Positions 24,492 to 32,159 of a stretch of DNA of 64,000 bases are shown here, piece by piece (positions within the stretch are counted from its first letter, which is position 1; each line of letters starts with the position of its first letter). The position numbers were made by a program, and so were the translations under genes. The notes under the pieces are model-generated. The model made no database searches. It saw only the letters and a program-made list of their open reading frames with translations, and was not told the DNA's origin. The DNA comes from Solirubrobacter sp963837485. GTDB lineage: Bacteria > Actinomycetota > Thermoleophilia > Solirubrobacterales > Solirubrobacteraceae. Location: assembly GCA_963837485.1 (NCBI GenBank), contig CAWINP010000021.1:62001-126000 (forward strand), read 5' to 3'.

Positions 24492-25687
24492 CCAAGACCC
24501 TCGGCGCCGCGCTGCTCGCGCTCGCCGTCGCCGCGCCCGCGGCCTCCGCCCACGACGCGGAGATCTTCGCCACCAACAACACCGCGGTGATCACCGACCC
24601 CGCCGATCCCCGGGTGAAGGATCCCCTGATCGGCTTCGAGCGCCAGGTCGAGCGCATCATCGAGCAGGGCGGCGGCAGGCCGCGCGGCTCGGAGCTGCTC
24701 GACGGCGTGTTCGCCGGCGACCAGGGGACCACGTTCGAGCGCTCGCGCCGCTTCGCGGTCGACCGCATCGACGACGAGGAGCTGCACACGATTGCCGACA
24801 CCTTCCGCGGCCGCTTCGACCAGCAGTCGGTGCTGACGTTCGACCGCGGCGGCGACGCCGACGCGGTCGAGCTCGACGTCCCCGGGGTCAGCGCGCAGGC
24901 GCTGCGCGACGGGCTGCTTGCCGATCAGCAGGCTCGCGAGCACCTGTTCGGCGGCTCGGTCACCGAGGACAGGCACCTGCTGCTGGTCGCCGACCGCGCC
25001 GACGAGGCGCTGGCCGTCGAGTTCGCGAAGCGGATCGGCGGCGACCTCAAGCGCGCCAAGGCCCGCTACGGCGAGCGCGAGTTCGTCGAGGGCCCGCTGC
25101 CGGTGCGGGTCGAGCACCGGACGCTGGTCATCGACGGCGCGCCGTCGCTCTCGTGGCAGGGCAGCCGGTTGACCGTGCAGCTCGGCGACGAGACGTTCCG
25201 CGTCGCGCTCTGCCGCTTCGACAAGGTCCGCGTGACCGATATCAGCGGCGGCAAGGGCTCAGACGTCGCGTGGCTGGGCGGCGACTTCGACCGCTTCACG
25301 TGGAAGCCGGGCGACGGCCGCGGGCTGCGGCTGAAGCTCGACGACGTCGCGCTCGGGCTCTCGGGGATCGAGGAGATCGACGCGGTGGCGGGCGGCGGCG
25401 CCGACACGTTCGCGGTCGGCGACCTCAGCCGCACCGGCGCGCAGCTCGTCGACATCAGCCTCGCCTCCCTGCCGATCACGCCGGTGGGCGACGGCGCGGC
25501 GGACCGCATCACCGTCGCCGGCGGCCGGCTCAAGCTCGCCGGCAAGGGCACCACGGCCACGCTCACCGGGCTCCCGGCCACGGTGAACATCAGCCACGCC
25601 GAGGCCAAGGACACGCTCGCGATCGACGCCGACGCCGTCGACACGTCCGCGTTCGACCCGGCGACGATCGGGCTGGAGCTCGGCTAG
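24485..25687 (+). CDS. Secreted protein of unknown function
   Basis: This 400-residue protein has a signal peptide (TLGAALLALAVAAPAASAHD). The mature part starts AEIFATNNTAVITDPADPR. It continues with an alpha/beta region to about residue 200 and a long beta-rich region of Gly-Asp repeats (ISGGKGSDVAWLGGDFDRF, VAGGGADTFAVGDLSRTG). These are reminiscent of right-handed beta-helix or degenerate RTX folds. The ATG overlaps the stop of the hydrolase remnant. Its 3' end overlaps the convergent GntR gene by four bases. No catalytic motif was recognised. Confidence 0.7.
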   Translation: MLTKTLGAALLALAVAAPAASAHDAEIFATNNTAVITDPADPRVKDPLIGFERQVERIIEQGGGRPRGSELLDGVFAGDQGTTFERSRRFAVDRIDDEELHTIADTFRGRFDQQSVLTFDRGGDADAVELDVPGVSAQALRDGLLADQQAREHLFGGSVTEDRHLLLVADRADEALAVEFAKRIGGDLKRAKARYGEREFVEGPLPVRVEHRTLVIDGAPSLSWQGSRLTVQLGDETFRVALCRFDKVRVTDISGGKGSDVAWLGGDFDRFTWKPGDGRGLRLKLDDVALGLSGIEEIDAVAGGGADTFAVGDLSRTGAQLVDISLASLPITPVGDGAADRITVAGGRLKLAGKGTTATLTGLPATVNISHAEAKDTLAIDADAVDTSAFDPATIGLELG

Positions 25688-26286
25688 AGCTGCGAGAGCG
25701 CGTGCTCGAGGTGGGCCTTCATCGCCCGAGAGGCCCGCTTCGGGGCACGCGCGCGCAGCGCCTCGACGATCTCGGCATGCTGCGCGTGGACCTCTTTGGA
25801 GACCGGCCCGGAGCCGTCCTGCAGGCCGGCGATCAGCTCCGCGAGCCTGGGGCGCTCCGCGCTCTCGGCGATCAGCGCGTGCAGGCGCGGGTCCAGCTCG
25901 CCCGCGTAGCGCGCCTGATCCTTGCCGACCGCCTTCTTCATCTCGGCCAGCAGCCCGTCGAGCTCGTCCAGCGTCTCGTCAGGCATCGCCTTGGCGGCCA
26001 GCCCGGCGGCCAGCGGCTCGAGCGCGATCCGGATCTCGTAGCGCTCGCGCACGTCGCCGGCAGACGGCTGGAAGACGAACACGCCGCGGTGGGCGTCCTG
26101 CTGGATCAGCCCCTCGCGCGCGAGTGAGGTGAACGCCTCGCGCACCGGCGTGGTGCTTACGCCGAGCTCACGCGCGACGTCGAGCTGGCGCAACCTCGCG
26201 CCCGGCGGCAGTTCGCCGGCGAGTATCCGCCGGCGCAGCTCGTCGGCGACGGCATGCGCGCGCGTGACCGGCATCCAGGACGCCAT
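25684..26286 (-). CDS. GntR family regulator, FCD (FadR-like) subfamily
   Basis: This 200-residue protein has an N-terminal winged helix with the GntR signature (LRRRILAGELPPGARLRQLD, VSTTPVREAFTSLAREGLIQ). The all-helical FCD effector domain spans about 75-200, with metal-ligand-type positions in ALIAESAERPRLAELIAGL and QHAEIVEALRARAPKRAS. It probably responds to a carboxylic acid. No metabolic gene is divergently paired, only a decayed gene, so its target is not evident. A TGCA-N3-TGCA dyad lies 19 bases upstream of its start and could be an autoregulatory site. Confidence 0.87.
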   Translation of the reverse strand: MASWMPVTRAHAVADELRRRILAGELPPGARLRQLDVARELGVSTTPVREAFTSLAREGLIQQDAHRGVFVFQPSAGDVRERYEIRIALEPLAAGLAAKAMPDETLDELDGLLAEMKKAVGKDQARYAGELDPRLHALIAESAERPRLAELIAGLQDGSGPVSKEVHAQHAEIVEALRARAPKRASRAMKAHLEHALSQL

Positions 26287-26304
26287 GCCTACAGCCTATC
26301 CCTA

Positions 26305-26315
26305 TGCACGATGCA
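26305..26315. promoter_or_regulatory. TGCA-N3-TGCA dyad upstream of the GntR gene
   Basis: The 11-bp element tgcacgatgca lies between the GntR start (26286) and the divergent gene remnant (26346). It has the half-site style of FCD-type GntR operators. The position fits autoregulation. The element is short and could be chance. Confidence 0.4.
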
Positions 26316-26345
26316 CCGCGTGACCGGCGGGAGTAGCCTCGCCCT

Positions 26346-26739
26346 GTGAAGCGGCTGATCGTCGCGATCCGTACTGCGTCGGCCGCAACGGCGCGGCCGG
26401 CGACATCCAGTCCGCCGGGCCCGAGCTGCAGTTCGAGGGCGACGGGACGTACACGGTCAAGGTCTCGGTGGGCGGTGGCGGGCCGATGGACTGCCTGTCC
26501 TCTACGGCGACGACCACGGCCTCATTCGGCGTCGACGTCCACGTCGTCCCCGTGCTGGTGGGCAGCCCGCTGAGCTTCCGCGCCAAGCCCGTCGCCCAGG
26601 TCACGACGTTCCCGGCCGCTTCACGTTGGCCGGCACCCGCCTCCTGAACGCCGGCGACGATCCGAATCCGATGCTCCTGCTCGTCGAGCGCGGCCGCATC
26701 GAGTACGTCGCGCCGCGCGATTTCCCGCCCTGCGGCTGA
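26346..26739 (+). pseudogene. Decayed secreted protein gene
   Basis: A GTG with a short hydrophobic start (KRLIVAI) is followed in another frame by YCVGRNGAAGDIQSAGPELQ, GDGTYTVKVSVGGGGPMDCL and FGVDVHVVPVLVGSPLSFRA. In a third frame, GRFTLAGTRLLNAGDDPNPM and RIEYVAPRDFPPCG run to a stop at 26739. The pieces look like distant parts of one beta-rich extracellular protein. Two or more frame changes and missing segments mark it as a pseudogene. Confidence 0.6.
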
Positions 26740-26813
26740 GCAGGAGAGTCCATGGCCGGACCGAAGGCCGCCGGGACCCTTCAAGTTCTCGCGGAGATGC
26801 GCCGAAACCCCGA

Positions 26814-27908
26814 ATGGCAATGCCTGCTGACGTGAGCGCCTTCCTGCAGGAGCGAAGCTTCGAGGACCTCAGCCGCGAGCTGGACACCGCCCGCACCACC
26901 CACTGGGAGGACCCCGAAGGCTCGCTCGAGGTGGCGCTCCGCTGCCAGGCGGCCGCCGGCGGGCTCGGGTACCACGAGCTGTGCGGCCGCGCGCTCACGC
27001 TCCGGGGCGCGGTCAGCTTGAACCGCGGCGATCTTCAGGGCGCCGTCGCGCTCGCCGCCGAGGCCGCCCGCCACGTGGCCGGCTACGCCGAAGCGCGCTG
27101 CGAGCTGGCCTCGCTGAAGTCTCAGCTCTCGTTCTTCTCGGGCGCCTACAACGAGGCGATGCAGCAGGCCGAGGAGGCGATCGCGATCGCCGACGCGCTG
27201 CGCGAGGCCGGCCGGATCGAGGACGCCTACGACGCGCTCAGCCGCAGCGCCGAGCTCGAGCGCGAGGGCATGCGCCAGCTCGCCGAGCTGCGTCTGAGCG
27301 TGGAGCGGGCCACCGTCGAGACGCGCGCCGCGCGCCATGAGAACGTCCGGCTGGCCGCGCTCGTCGACGAGCTCGCCGCCGCGCGGGCGACGCTCGAGCA
27401 GCGCACGGCCGAGCTGGAGGGGCTGAAGGAGCAGTTCCGCGAGCAGGCCGACCGCGACTGGCTCACCGGGCTCCACAACCGCCGCTACCTGGCGCGCCAG
27501 CTCGACGGCGCGCAGGCCTTCAGCCTCGCCGTGCTCGACCTCGACAACTTCAAGAGCGTCAACGACGATCACGGTCACGAGGCCGGCGACCAGGTCCTCG
27601 TCCGCGTCGCCGATCTGCTCCTCTCGGTCGTCCGCCACTCCGACGTCGTGGCCCGCACCGGCGGCGAGGAGTTCGTGCTGCTGATGCCGCGCACCGAGCT
27701 CGCCGCCGCCGTCCGCTGCTGCGAGCGCGCGCTGGAAGCGATCCGCTCGGCCCCGTGGGCCGAGATCGCCGCCGGCCTGCGGGTGACCGCGTCGATCGGG
27801 ATCGCCGGCGCGGACGAGGGCACCGAGTTCGACTCGATCGCCGCGCTCGCCGACACGCGCCTGTACGCGGCCAAGCGCGCCGGCCGCGACCGCGTCGTCT
27901 GGGCGTAG
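26814..27908 (+). CDS. Diguanylate cyclase with N-terminal TPR-like helices
   Basis: This 364-residue soluble protein has TPR-like helical repeats (about 30-130). A coiled coil (about 150-200; LAALVDELAAARATLEQRTA) connects to a GGDEF domain with the active-site variant GGEEF in ARTGGEEFVLLMPR and the DLDNFKSVNDDHGHEAGDQV motif. It makes cyclic-di-GMP from two GTP. No inhibitory RxxD site was seen directly upstream of GGEEF. ATG 26820 is an alternative start. It is tail-to-tail with the hemerythrin gene, seven bases apart. Confidence 0.9.
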   Translation: MAMPADVSAFLQERSFEDLSRELDTARTTHWEDPEGSLEVALRCQAAAGGLGYHELCGRALTLRGAVSLNRGDLQGAVALAAEAARHVAGYAEARCELASLKSQLSFFSGAYNEAMQQAEEAIAIADALREAGRIEDAYDALSRSAELEREGMRQLAELRLSVERATVETRAARHENVRLAALVDELAAARATLEQRTAELEGLKEQFREQADRDWLTGLHNRRYLARQLDGAQAFSLAVLDLDNFKSVNDDHGHEAGDQVLVRVADLLLSVVRHSDVVARTGGEEFVLLMPRTELAAAVRCCERALEAIRSAPWAEIAAGLRVTASIGIAGADEGTEFDSIAALADTRLYAAKRAGRDRVVWA

Positions 27909-27915
27909 ATCGCGC

Positions 27916-28320
27916 TCAGGACGCCAGTCGCGCGCCGAGCGCCTCGAGCTCCGGCTCGGACAGGCGCGACTCGAGCAGCGGGAAGAGCTCGCGCTCCTCG
28001 AAGCGCACGTGCGCGTGGAGCAGATCGCCGAGCGCGTGGGCGGACTCGAGGCCGCCGATCGACGCGATGCCCGCGCGGATCGTCTCGTGCTCGCGCCGCA
28101 CGCGGGCTGCCGCCTCGCGCCAGTCGGCGTCCGGGAGCGCGTCGAGCAGGTGGCGCTCCTCGAGCTCGAAATGTCGCTTGCCCTCGTCCTCCCAGAACGC
28201 CCGCAGGTACGCGAGCGCAGCGTCCAGATCGGCCGGCGTCGCGCGGCGGAGGCGCCGCGCGACGTCGAGGGCGTGGTGATGGTCGTGCGAGAGCGCGATC
28301 AGTGCGCGCGAGCGCTTCAT
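27916..28320 (-). CDS. Hemerythrin-like (HHE) protein
   Basis: This 134-residue four-helix protein has hemerythrin metal-ligand motifs: LSHDHHHALDVARRL, ELEERHLLDALPD, RREHETIRAGI and HAHVRFEERELFPLLE. Such proteins bind a di-iron centre and can sense or scavenge oxygen or nitric oxide. Its ATG shares one base with the TGA of the copper nitrite reductase gene (TGATG), so the two are coupled. A role in handling the NO made by that enzyme is a reasonable inference. Confidence 0.85.
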   Translation of the reverse strand: MKRSRALIALSHDHHHALDVARRLRRATPADLDAALAYLRAFWEDEGKRHFELEERHLLDALPDADWREAAARVRREHETIRAGIASIGGLESAHALGDLLHAHVRFEERELFPLLESRLSEPELEALGARLAS

Positions 28321-29813
28321 CAGCCGGTGACCGTGAACGGGATGTGCTGCCCCGCGGCGTAGTGGCCGCCCATCAGGCAGTACAGGACGTACTTGCCGGG
28401 CTTGAGGTCTGCGGTCACCGTCTCGGTGTCGCCGGTGTGCAGCATCTCGCCCTTGGCGATCGCGGCCGACGGCGCGGGCTCGGCTCCGTCGAGCGCCAGC
28501 GGGTCGGCGCCGATCGCGAACTGGTGCATCGTGGCGCCGGTGTTGGAGACGTTGAACGTGACCTTGCCGGCCTTCGCGGTCGGGCTCGCGGCCTTGACCC
28601 ACATCTCGCCGAGGGTGATGCCGACGCCGTTGGCGGCGGCCGGTGCCGCCTTGGCGGCCTTCGGGACCGCGGGCGCGTTGGCGGTGTGCAGGATGCCGGC
28701 GGCGCCGCGCACCATGTCGCCGAAGGCGTGCGTCACGAACGGGTAGTTGCCCTCCTGCGCGAGCGTGAACTCGGTCCAGCCGCCCTGCGAGGGCGCGAGG
28801 TTGACCGTCTGCGAGTCGTGCCCGACGGCGCCCTCGACGACGGTGCGGTCGAAGACGGTGCCGATGACGTGGAACGCGCTCCACTTGCTCGGGCCGGCGT
28901 TGAGCACGTACAGGCGGATGCGCTCGCCGCGCTTGACCGCGATCGGTGCGGCCTTGTACTGGTTGGCGTAGCCGTTGAACGCGATCACGTCGGGCTTCTC
29001 GGCCATCATCTTCGCCTGGTCGGCGCCCTGGCCCGGCTGCCCAAGGTAGTACTCGGACTGCGTGACCCACAGCTCCTTGTCCACCGGCGCGAGGTTGCGC
29101 GGCTTGACGACCATCATCCCGGCCATGCCGTTGGCGACGTGCGTCAGCACCGGCTGGGTCGCGCAGTGGTACATGAACACGCCGGGGTGCTCGGCGGTGA
29201 AGCGGATCTTCAGGCTCTTGCCGGGCTCGATGTCCTTGTAGTACTTGTTCGGCGCGACCTCGGCGGAGTGGAAGTCGATCGAGTGCGGCATCGTGACGTT
29301 CATCGCCTTCGACCCGCCGTTGGTGAGCGTGATCTCGACCTTGTCGCCCTGGTTGACGACGATCGGCTCCGACGCGCCGGTGCCGGGCCATGCCTTGCCG
29401 TTGACGACGTAGGTCCACACCTCGGTCGGCGCCAGGTCGGGCGAGACCTGCACGACGTGCTGCATGACGTCGACGTGGAACTTCTTGACGGCGCCGGCCG
29501 GGACGGCGGGCAGCGTCGCGTCGACCGGCTTAAAGGGCTCGTACTTGATGCCCTTGGCCTGCTCGAGCGTCGGCGCCGCGGTGGCCGCCGGCGTCGCCGT
29601 CGCCTGCCCGCGGGTGACGACGCGCGTGGTCGTCGAGCCGTTTCCGCTCTGCGCGAACGCGACGATCGAGACCGCGGCGGCGACGATCGCGATGAGGGCG
29701 GTCAGGCCGAGCCCCACCATCATCCACTCGCGCCACTCCCGTGGCGGATCGGGCGGCCGGGGCGCGGGCTCGGATTGATCGGTCGGGTCATTTATCGGAG
29801 TTGTGATGTACAT
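28320..29813 (-). CDS. nirK: Class II copper nitrite reductase with extra C-terminal cupredoxin domain
   Basis: This protein of about 497 residues is anchored by one N-terminal helix (WMMVGLGLTALIAIVAAAVS). Domain 1 carries PHSIDFH (type 1 His, catalytic Asp, type 2 His) and YHCATQPVLTHVANGM (type 2 His, type 1 Cys, His, Met). Domain 2 has FHVIG and THAF, matching the catalytic His and last type 2 ligand of AniA-like class II enzymes. It reduces nitrite to nitric oxide outside the membrane. A third cupredoxin domain (about 385-497) has MHQF and YCLMGGHYAAGQ, with Gln where Met is usual. ATG 29891 is another possible start. The hemerythrin gene follows in a TGATG overlap. Confidence 0.87.
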   Translation of the reverse strand: MYITTPINDPTDQSEPAPRPPDPPREWREWMMVGLGLTALIAIVAAAVSIVAFAQSGNGSTTTRVVTRGQATATPAATAAPTLEQAKGIKYEPFKPVDATLPAVPAGAVKKFHVDVMQHVVQVSPDLAPTEVWTYVVNGKAWPGTGASEPIVVNQGDKVEITLTNGGSKAMNVTMPHSIDFHSAEVAPNKYYKDIEPGKSLKIRFTAEHPGVFMYHCATQPVLTHVANGMAGMMVVKPRNLAPVDKELWVTQSEYYLGQPGQGADQAKMMAEKPDVIAFNGYANQYKAAPIAVKRGERIRLYVLNAGPSKWSAFHVIGTVFDRTVVEGAVGHDSQTVNLAPSQGGWTEFTLAQEGNYPFVTHAFGDMVRGAAGILHTANAPAVPKAAKAAPAAANGVGITLGEMWVKAASPTAKAGKVTFNVSNTGATMHQFAIGADPLALDGAEPAPSAAIAKGEMLHTGDTETVTADLKPGKYVLYCLMGGHYAAGQHIPFTVTG

Positions 29814-29929
29814 GGCCTGATCGTCGGCCCATTTCGCCTCAATGGGGCGGTTGACGTACCACAAGCCATGAGAGTTCGCGTGGGGGCTCATTCCTTCCGG
29901 TGATGACCGAGTAGTCTCCACGGACGCGC

Positions 29930-30838
29930 ATGCCGGGGCTTGTACGGACACCCGAGGTGACCGAGCTACGGAGTTTCTGCGTCGCCGCCGACCTCGGCAG
30001 CGTCGGACGGGCGGCGATCCGCTTGAACGTGTCCCAGCCGGCGCTCACCAAGCGCCTGCAGGCGCTGGAGCGGCTGGCGGGCGTCGCGCTGTTGGATCGC
30101 TCGCCGCGCGGGGTGACGCTGACGCCGGCGGGCCGCCGCCTGTACGCGGAGGCCCGGCGGCTGATCGAGCAGGCGGAGATCGTCGAGAGCCTGATGGAGG
30201 GCCTCTCGCACACCGCCGGGCCGCTGCGCGTCGCGGCCAGCCACTCCGCCACCGAGGCGATCGTCGCCGCGGCGCTCGCCGCGGGCGACGCCGAGGAGGG
30301 CGTCGAGCTGCTGACCGCGAACAGCCACGTGGTGCGTGCGCTCGTCGCCGAAGCGCGCGTCGAGCTCGGCGTGGCGGCCAGCCGTCCCGGCGCCACTCCG
30401 AATCCGGGCGTGCGCGAGCTGCGGCTCGCGGAGGACGCGGTCGTCTGCGCGGTGCCGCGCGGTCACCCGTGGGCGCAGCGCCGGCGGATCGGCCAGGCCG
30501 AGTTCCTGCGCACGCCGATGGTCGTGCGCGACTCCGGCGCGAACGCCCGCTGGACGGTCGACGCGGTGCTGCAGGGACTCGGGCTCGCCGCCGCCGCGCC
30601 GCTCGTCGAGTGCCCGACGCCGACCGCCGCGCGTCAGGAGGCGCTCGCTCGCAACGCGCCGCTGCTGCTCTCGCGCAATGTCCTGCGCAGCGAGTTCTTC
30701 GTCGAGGTCGAGGTGGATCGACTTCGCTTCCCGCGCGTCTTCACGCTCGTGCTCGGCGCCGTCGGCGAGCCGTCGGCGCGCGTGAAGGCGGTCATCCGCC
30801 GGCTCGAGGACGCCGTCGCGGGCTGGCGGGATCCGTAG
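29930..30838 (+). CDS. LysR family regulator of the nitrogen-oxide genes
   Basis: This 302-residue protein has an N-terminal LysR winged helix (LGSVGRAAIRLNVSQPALTK, LLDRSPRGVTLTPAGRRLY) and a substrate-binding domain (about 90-295). It is divergent from nirK, with 116 bases between starts (38 if nirK starts at 29891). It precedes the NarK-type transporter by 88 bases on the same strand. It is therefore the likely regulator of nitrite/nitrate genes in both directions. A LysR-type box cannot be assigned with confidence. Confidence 0.87.
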   Translation: MPGLVRTPEVTELRSFCVAADLGSVGRAAIRLNVSQPALTKRLQALERLAGVALLDRSPRGVTLTPAGRRLYAEARRLIEQAEIVESLMEGLSHTAGPLRVAASHSATEAIVAAALAAGDAEEGVELLTANSHVVRALVAEARVELGVAASRPGATPNPGVRELRLAEDAVVCAVPRGHPWAQRRRIGQAEFLRTPMVVRDSGANARWTVDAVLQGLGLAAAAPLVECPTPTAARQEALARNAPLLLSRNVLRSEFFVEVEVDRLRFPRVFTLVLGAVGEPSARVKAVIRRLEDAVAGWRDP

Positions 30839-30926
30839 TTCTCCCGGACGACCCGCGGGTCGCTCCCGGATGGACGGCACGACGGCCGCGCCGATCCTCC
30901 GACGATCACCGGCCCAAGGAATCGCG

Positions 30927-32138
30927 ATGTCGCCGTCCCCGAACAGCACTCCCGCCCGCGCGCTGGCGCTCGCCACCCTCGCCTTCACGGTCTGCTTCTT
31001 CGCCTGGAGCCTGCTCGGCCCGCTCGCGCCCGACCTCCAGGATCACCTGGGCATCTCCGACCTGCAGCTGTCGGTCATGGTCGCCGTGCCGGTGCTGCTC
31101 GGCTCGCTGATGCGCGTGCCACTGGGGATCCTCACCCAGCGCTACGGGGGGCGGCGGGTGTTCAGCGCCCTGCTGCTCCTCACGCCGCTGCCGCTCGTCG
31201 CGCTCGCGCTGTGGCATGACAGCTACGCGGCGCTGCTCGGCTTCGGGTTCCTGCTCGGCTTCTCCGGCGCGTCGTTCGCAGTCGGCGTGCCGTTCGTCAA
31301 CGGCTGGTACTCGACGGCGCGCCAGGGCATGGCGCTCGGCGTCTACGGAATGGGCATGGTCGGGTCGGTCGCGGCCGGCTTCACCGCCCCGAAGATCGTC
31401 AAGGCGTGGGGGCTCGCCGCGCCGTTCTGGATCGCCGCCGCGCTCATGGTCGTCATGGCCGCGGTCTTCCTCGTGCTCGCCCGCGACGCCTCGGCCCCGG
31501 CCGCCGCCCGCACGCCGATGCTCGCGTCGCTGCGCGTGTTCAAGACCAGCGGCCGCGCATGGGCGCTGACGCTCTTCTACTTCCTCTCCTTCGGCGGCTT
31601 CGTCGCGATGTTCCTGTACCTGCCGAAGCTGCTCACCGGCGTGCACCACCTGACCAAGCCGGAGGCGGGCGCGCGGGCCGCCGGGTTCGCGCTGCTGGTC
31701 GTGCTCGCCCGGCCCGCCGGCGGCATGCTGTCGGACCGCATCGGCGCCGACCGCGTGCTGCGCTGGTCGTTCATCGGCACCGGGCTGCTCGCCATCGGCC
31801 TCGCGGCCGGCTACCGGCACATCGTGCCGCTGACGATCTGCTGCCTGACGATCGCCGTCTTCCTCGGCCTCGGCACCGGCGGCGTGTTCAAGCTCGTCCC
31901 GCAGTGGTTCCCGTCGCAGGTCGGCGCCGTGACCGGCGTCGTCGGCGCGGCGGGCGGGCTCGGCGGGTTCTTCCCGCCGCTCGTGATGGGCGTCGTGAAG
32001 TCGGCCACCGGCGGCTACACGCTCGGCTTCGTCCTGTTCGCCGTGGTGGCCGCGGCCTGCCTCGGCGTCCTGGTCGGCATCGACCGCCCGCGCCCGCATG
32101 GTGCTCCGGCGGACAGCGCGGTACCAGCATCTGCATGA
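30927..32138 (+). CDS. narK: NarK-type nitrate/nitrite MFS transporter
   Basis: This 403-residue protein has 12 predicted helices and the nitrate/nitrite porter signatures: LGILTQRYGGRRVFSALLLL after helix 3, GFSGASFAVGVPFVNGWYS in helix 5, and GLGTGGVFKLVPQWFPSQVG in helix 11. Length and pattern fit the single-domain NarK group that exchanges nitrate and nitrite or imports nitrate with protons. ATG 30927 follows AAGGA. The gene sits directly before narG with 21 bases between, so it is part of the nar transcript. Confidence 0.9.
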   Translation: MSPSPNSTPARALALATLAFTVCFFAWSLLGPLAPDLQDHLGISDLQLSVMVAVPVLLGSLMRVPLGILTQRYGGRRVFSALLLLTPLPLVALALWHDSYAALLGFGFLLGFSGASFAVGVPFVNGWYSTARQGMALGVYGMGMVGSVAAGFTAPKIVKAWGLAAPFWIAAALMVVMAAVFLVLARDASAPAAARTPMLASLRVFKTSGRAWALTLFYFLSFGGFVAMFLYLPKLLTGVHHLTKPEAGARAAGFALLVVLARPAGGMLSDRIGADRVLRWSFIGTGLLAIGLAAGYRHIVPLTICCLTIAVFLGLGTGGVFKLVPQWFPSQVGAVTGVVGAAGGLGGFFPPLVMGVVKSATGGYTLGFVLFAVVAAACLGVLVGIDRPRPHGAPADSAVPASA

Positions 32139-32159
32139 GCGGTGATACGTTCGCGCGGG

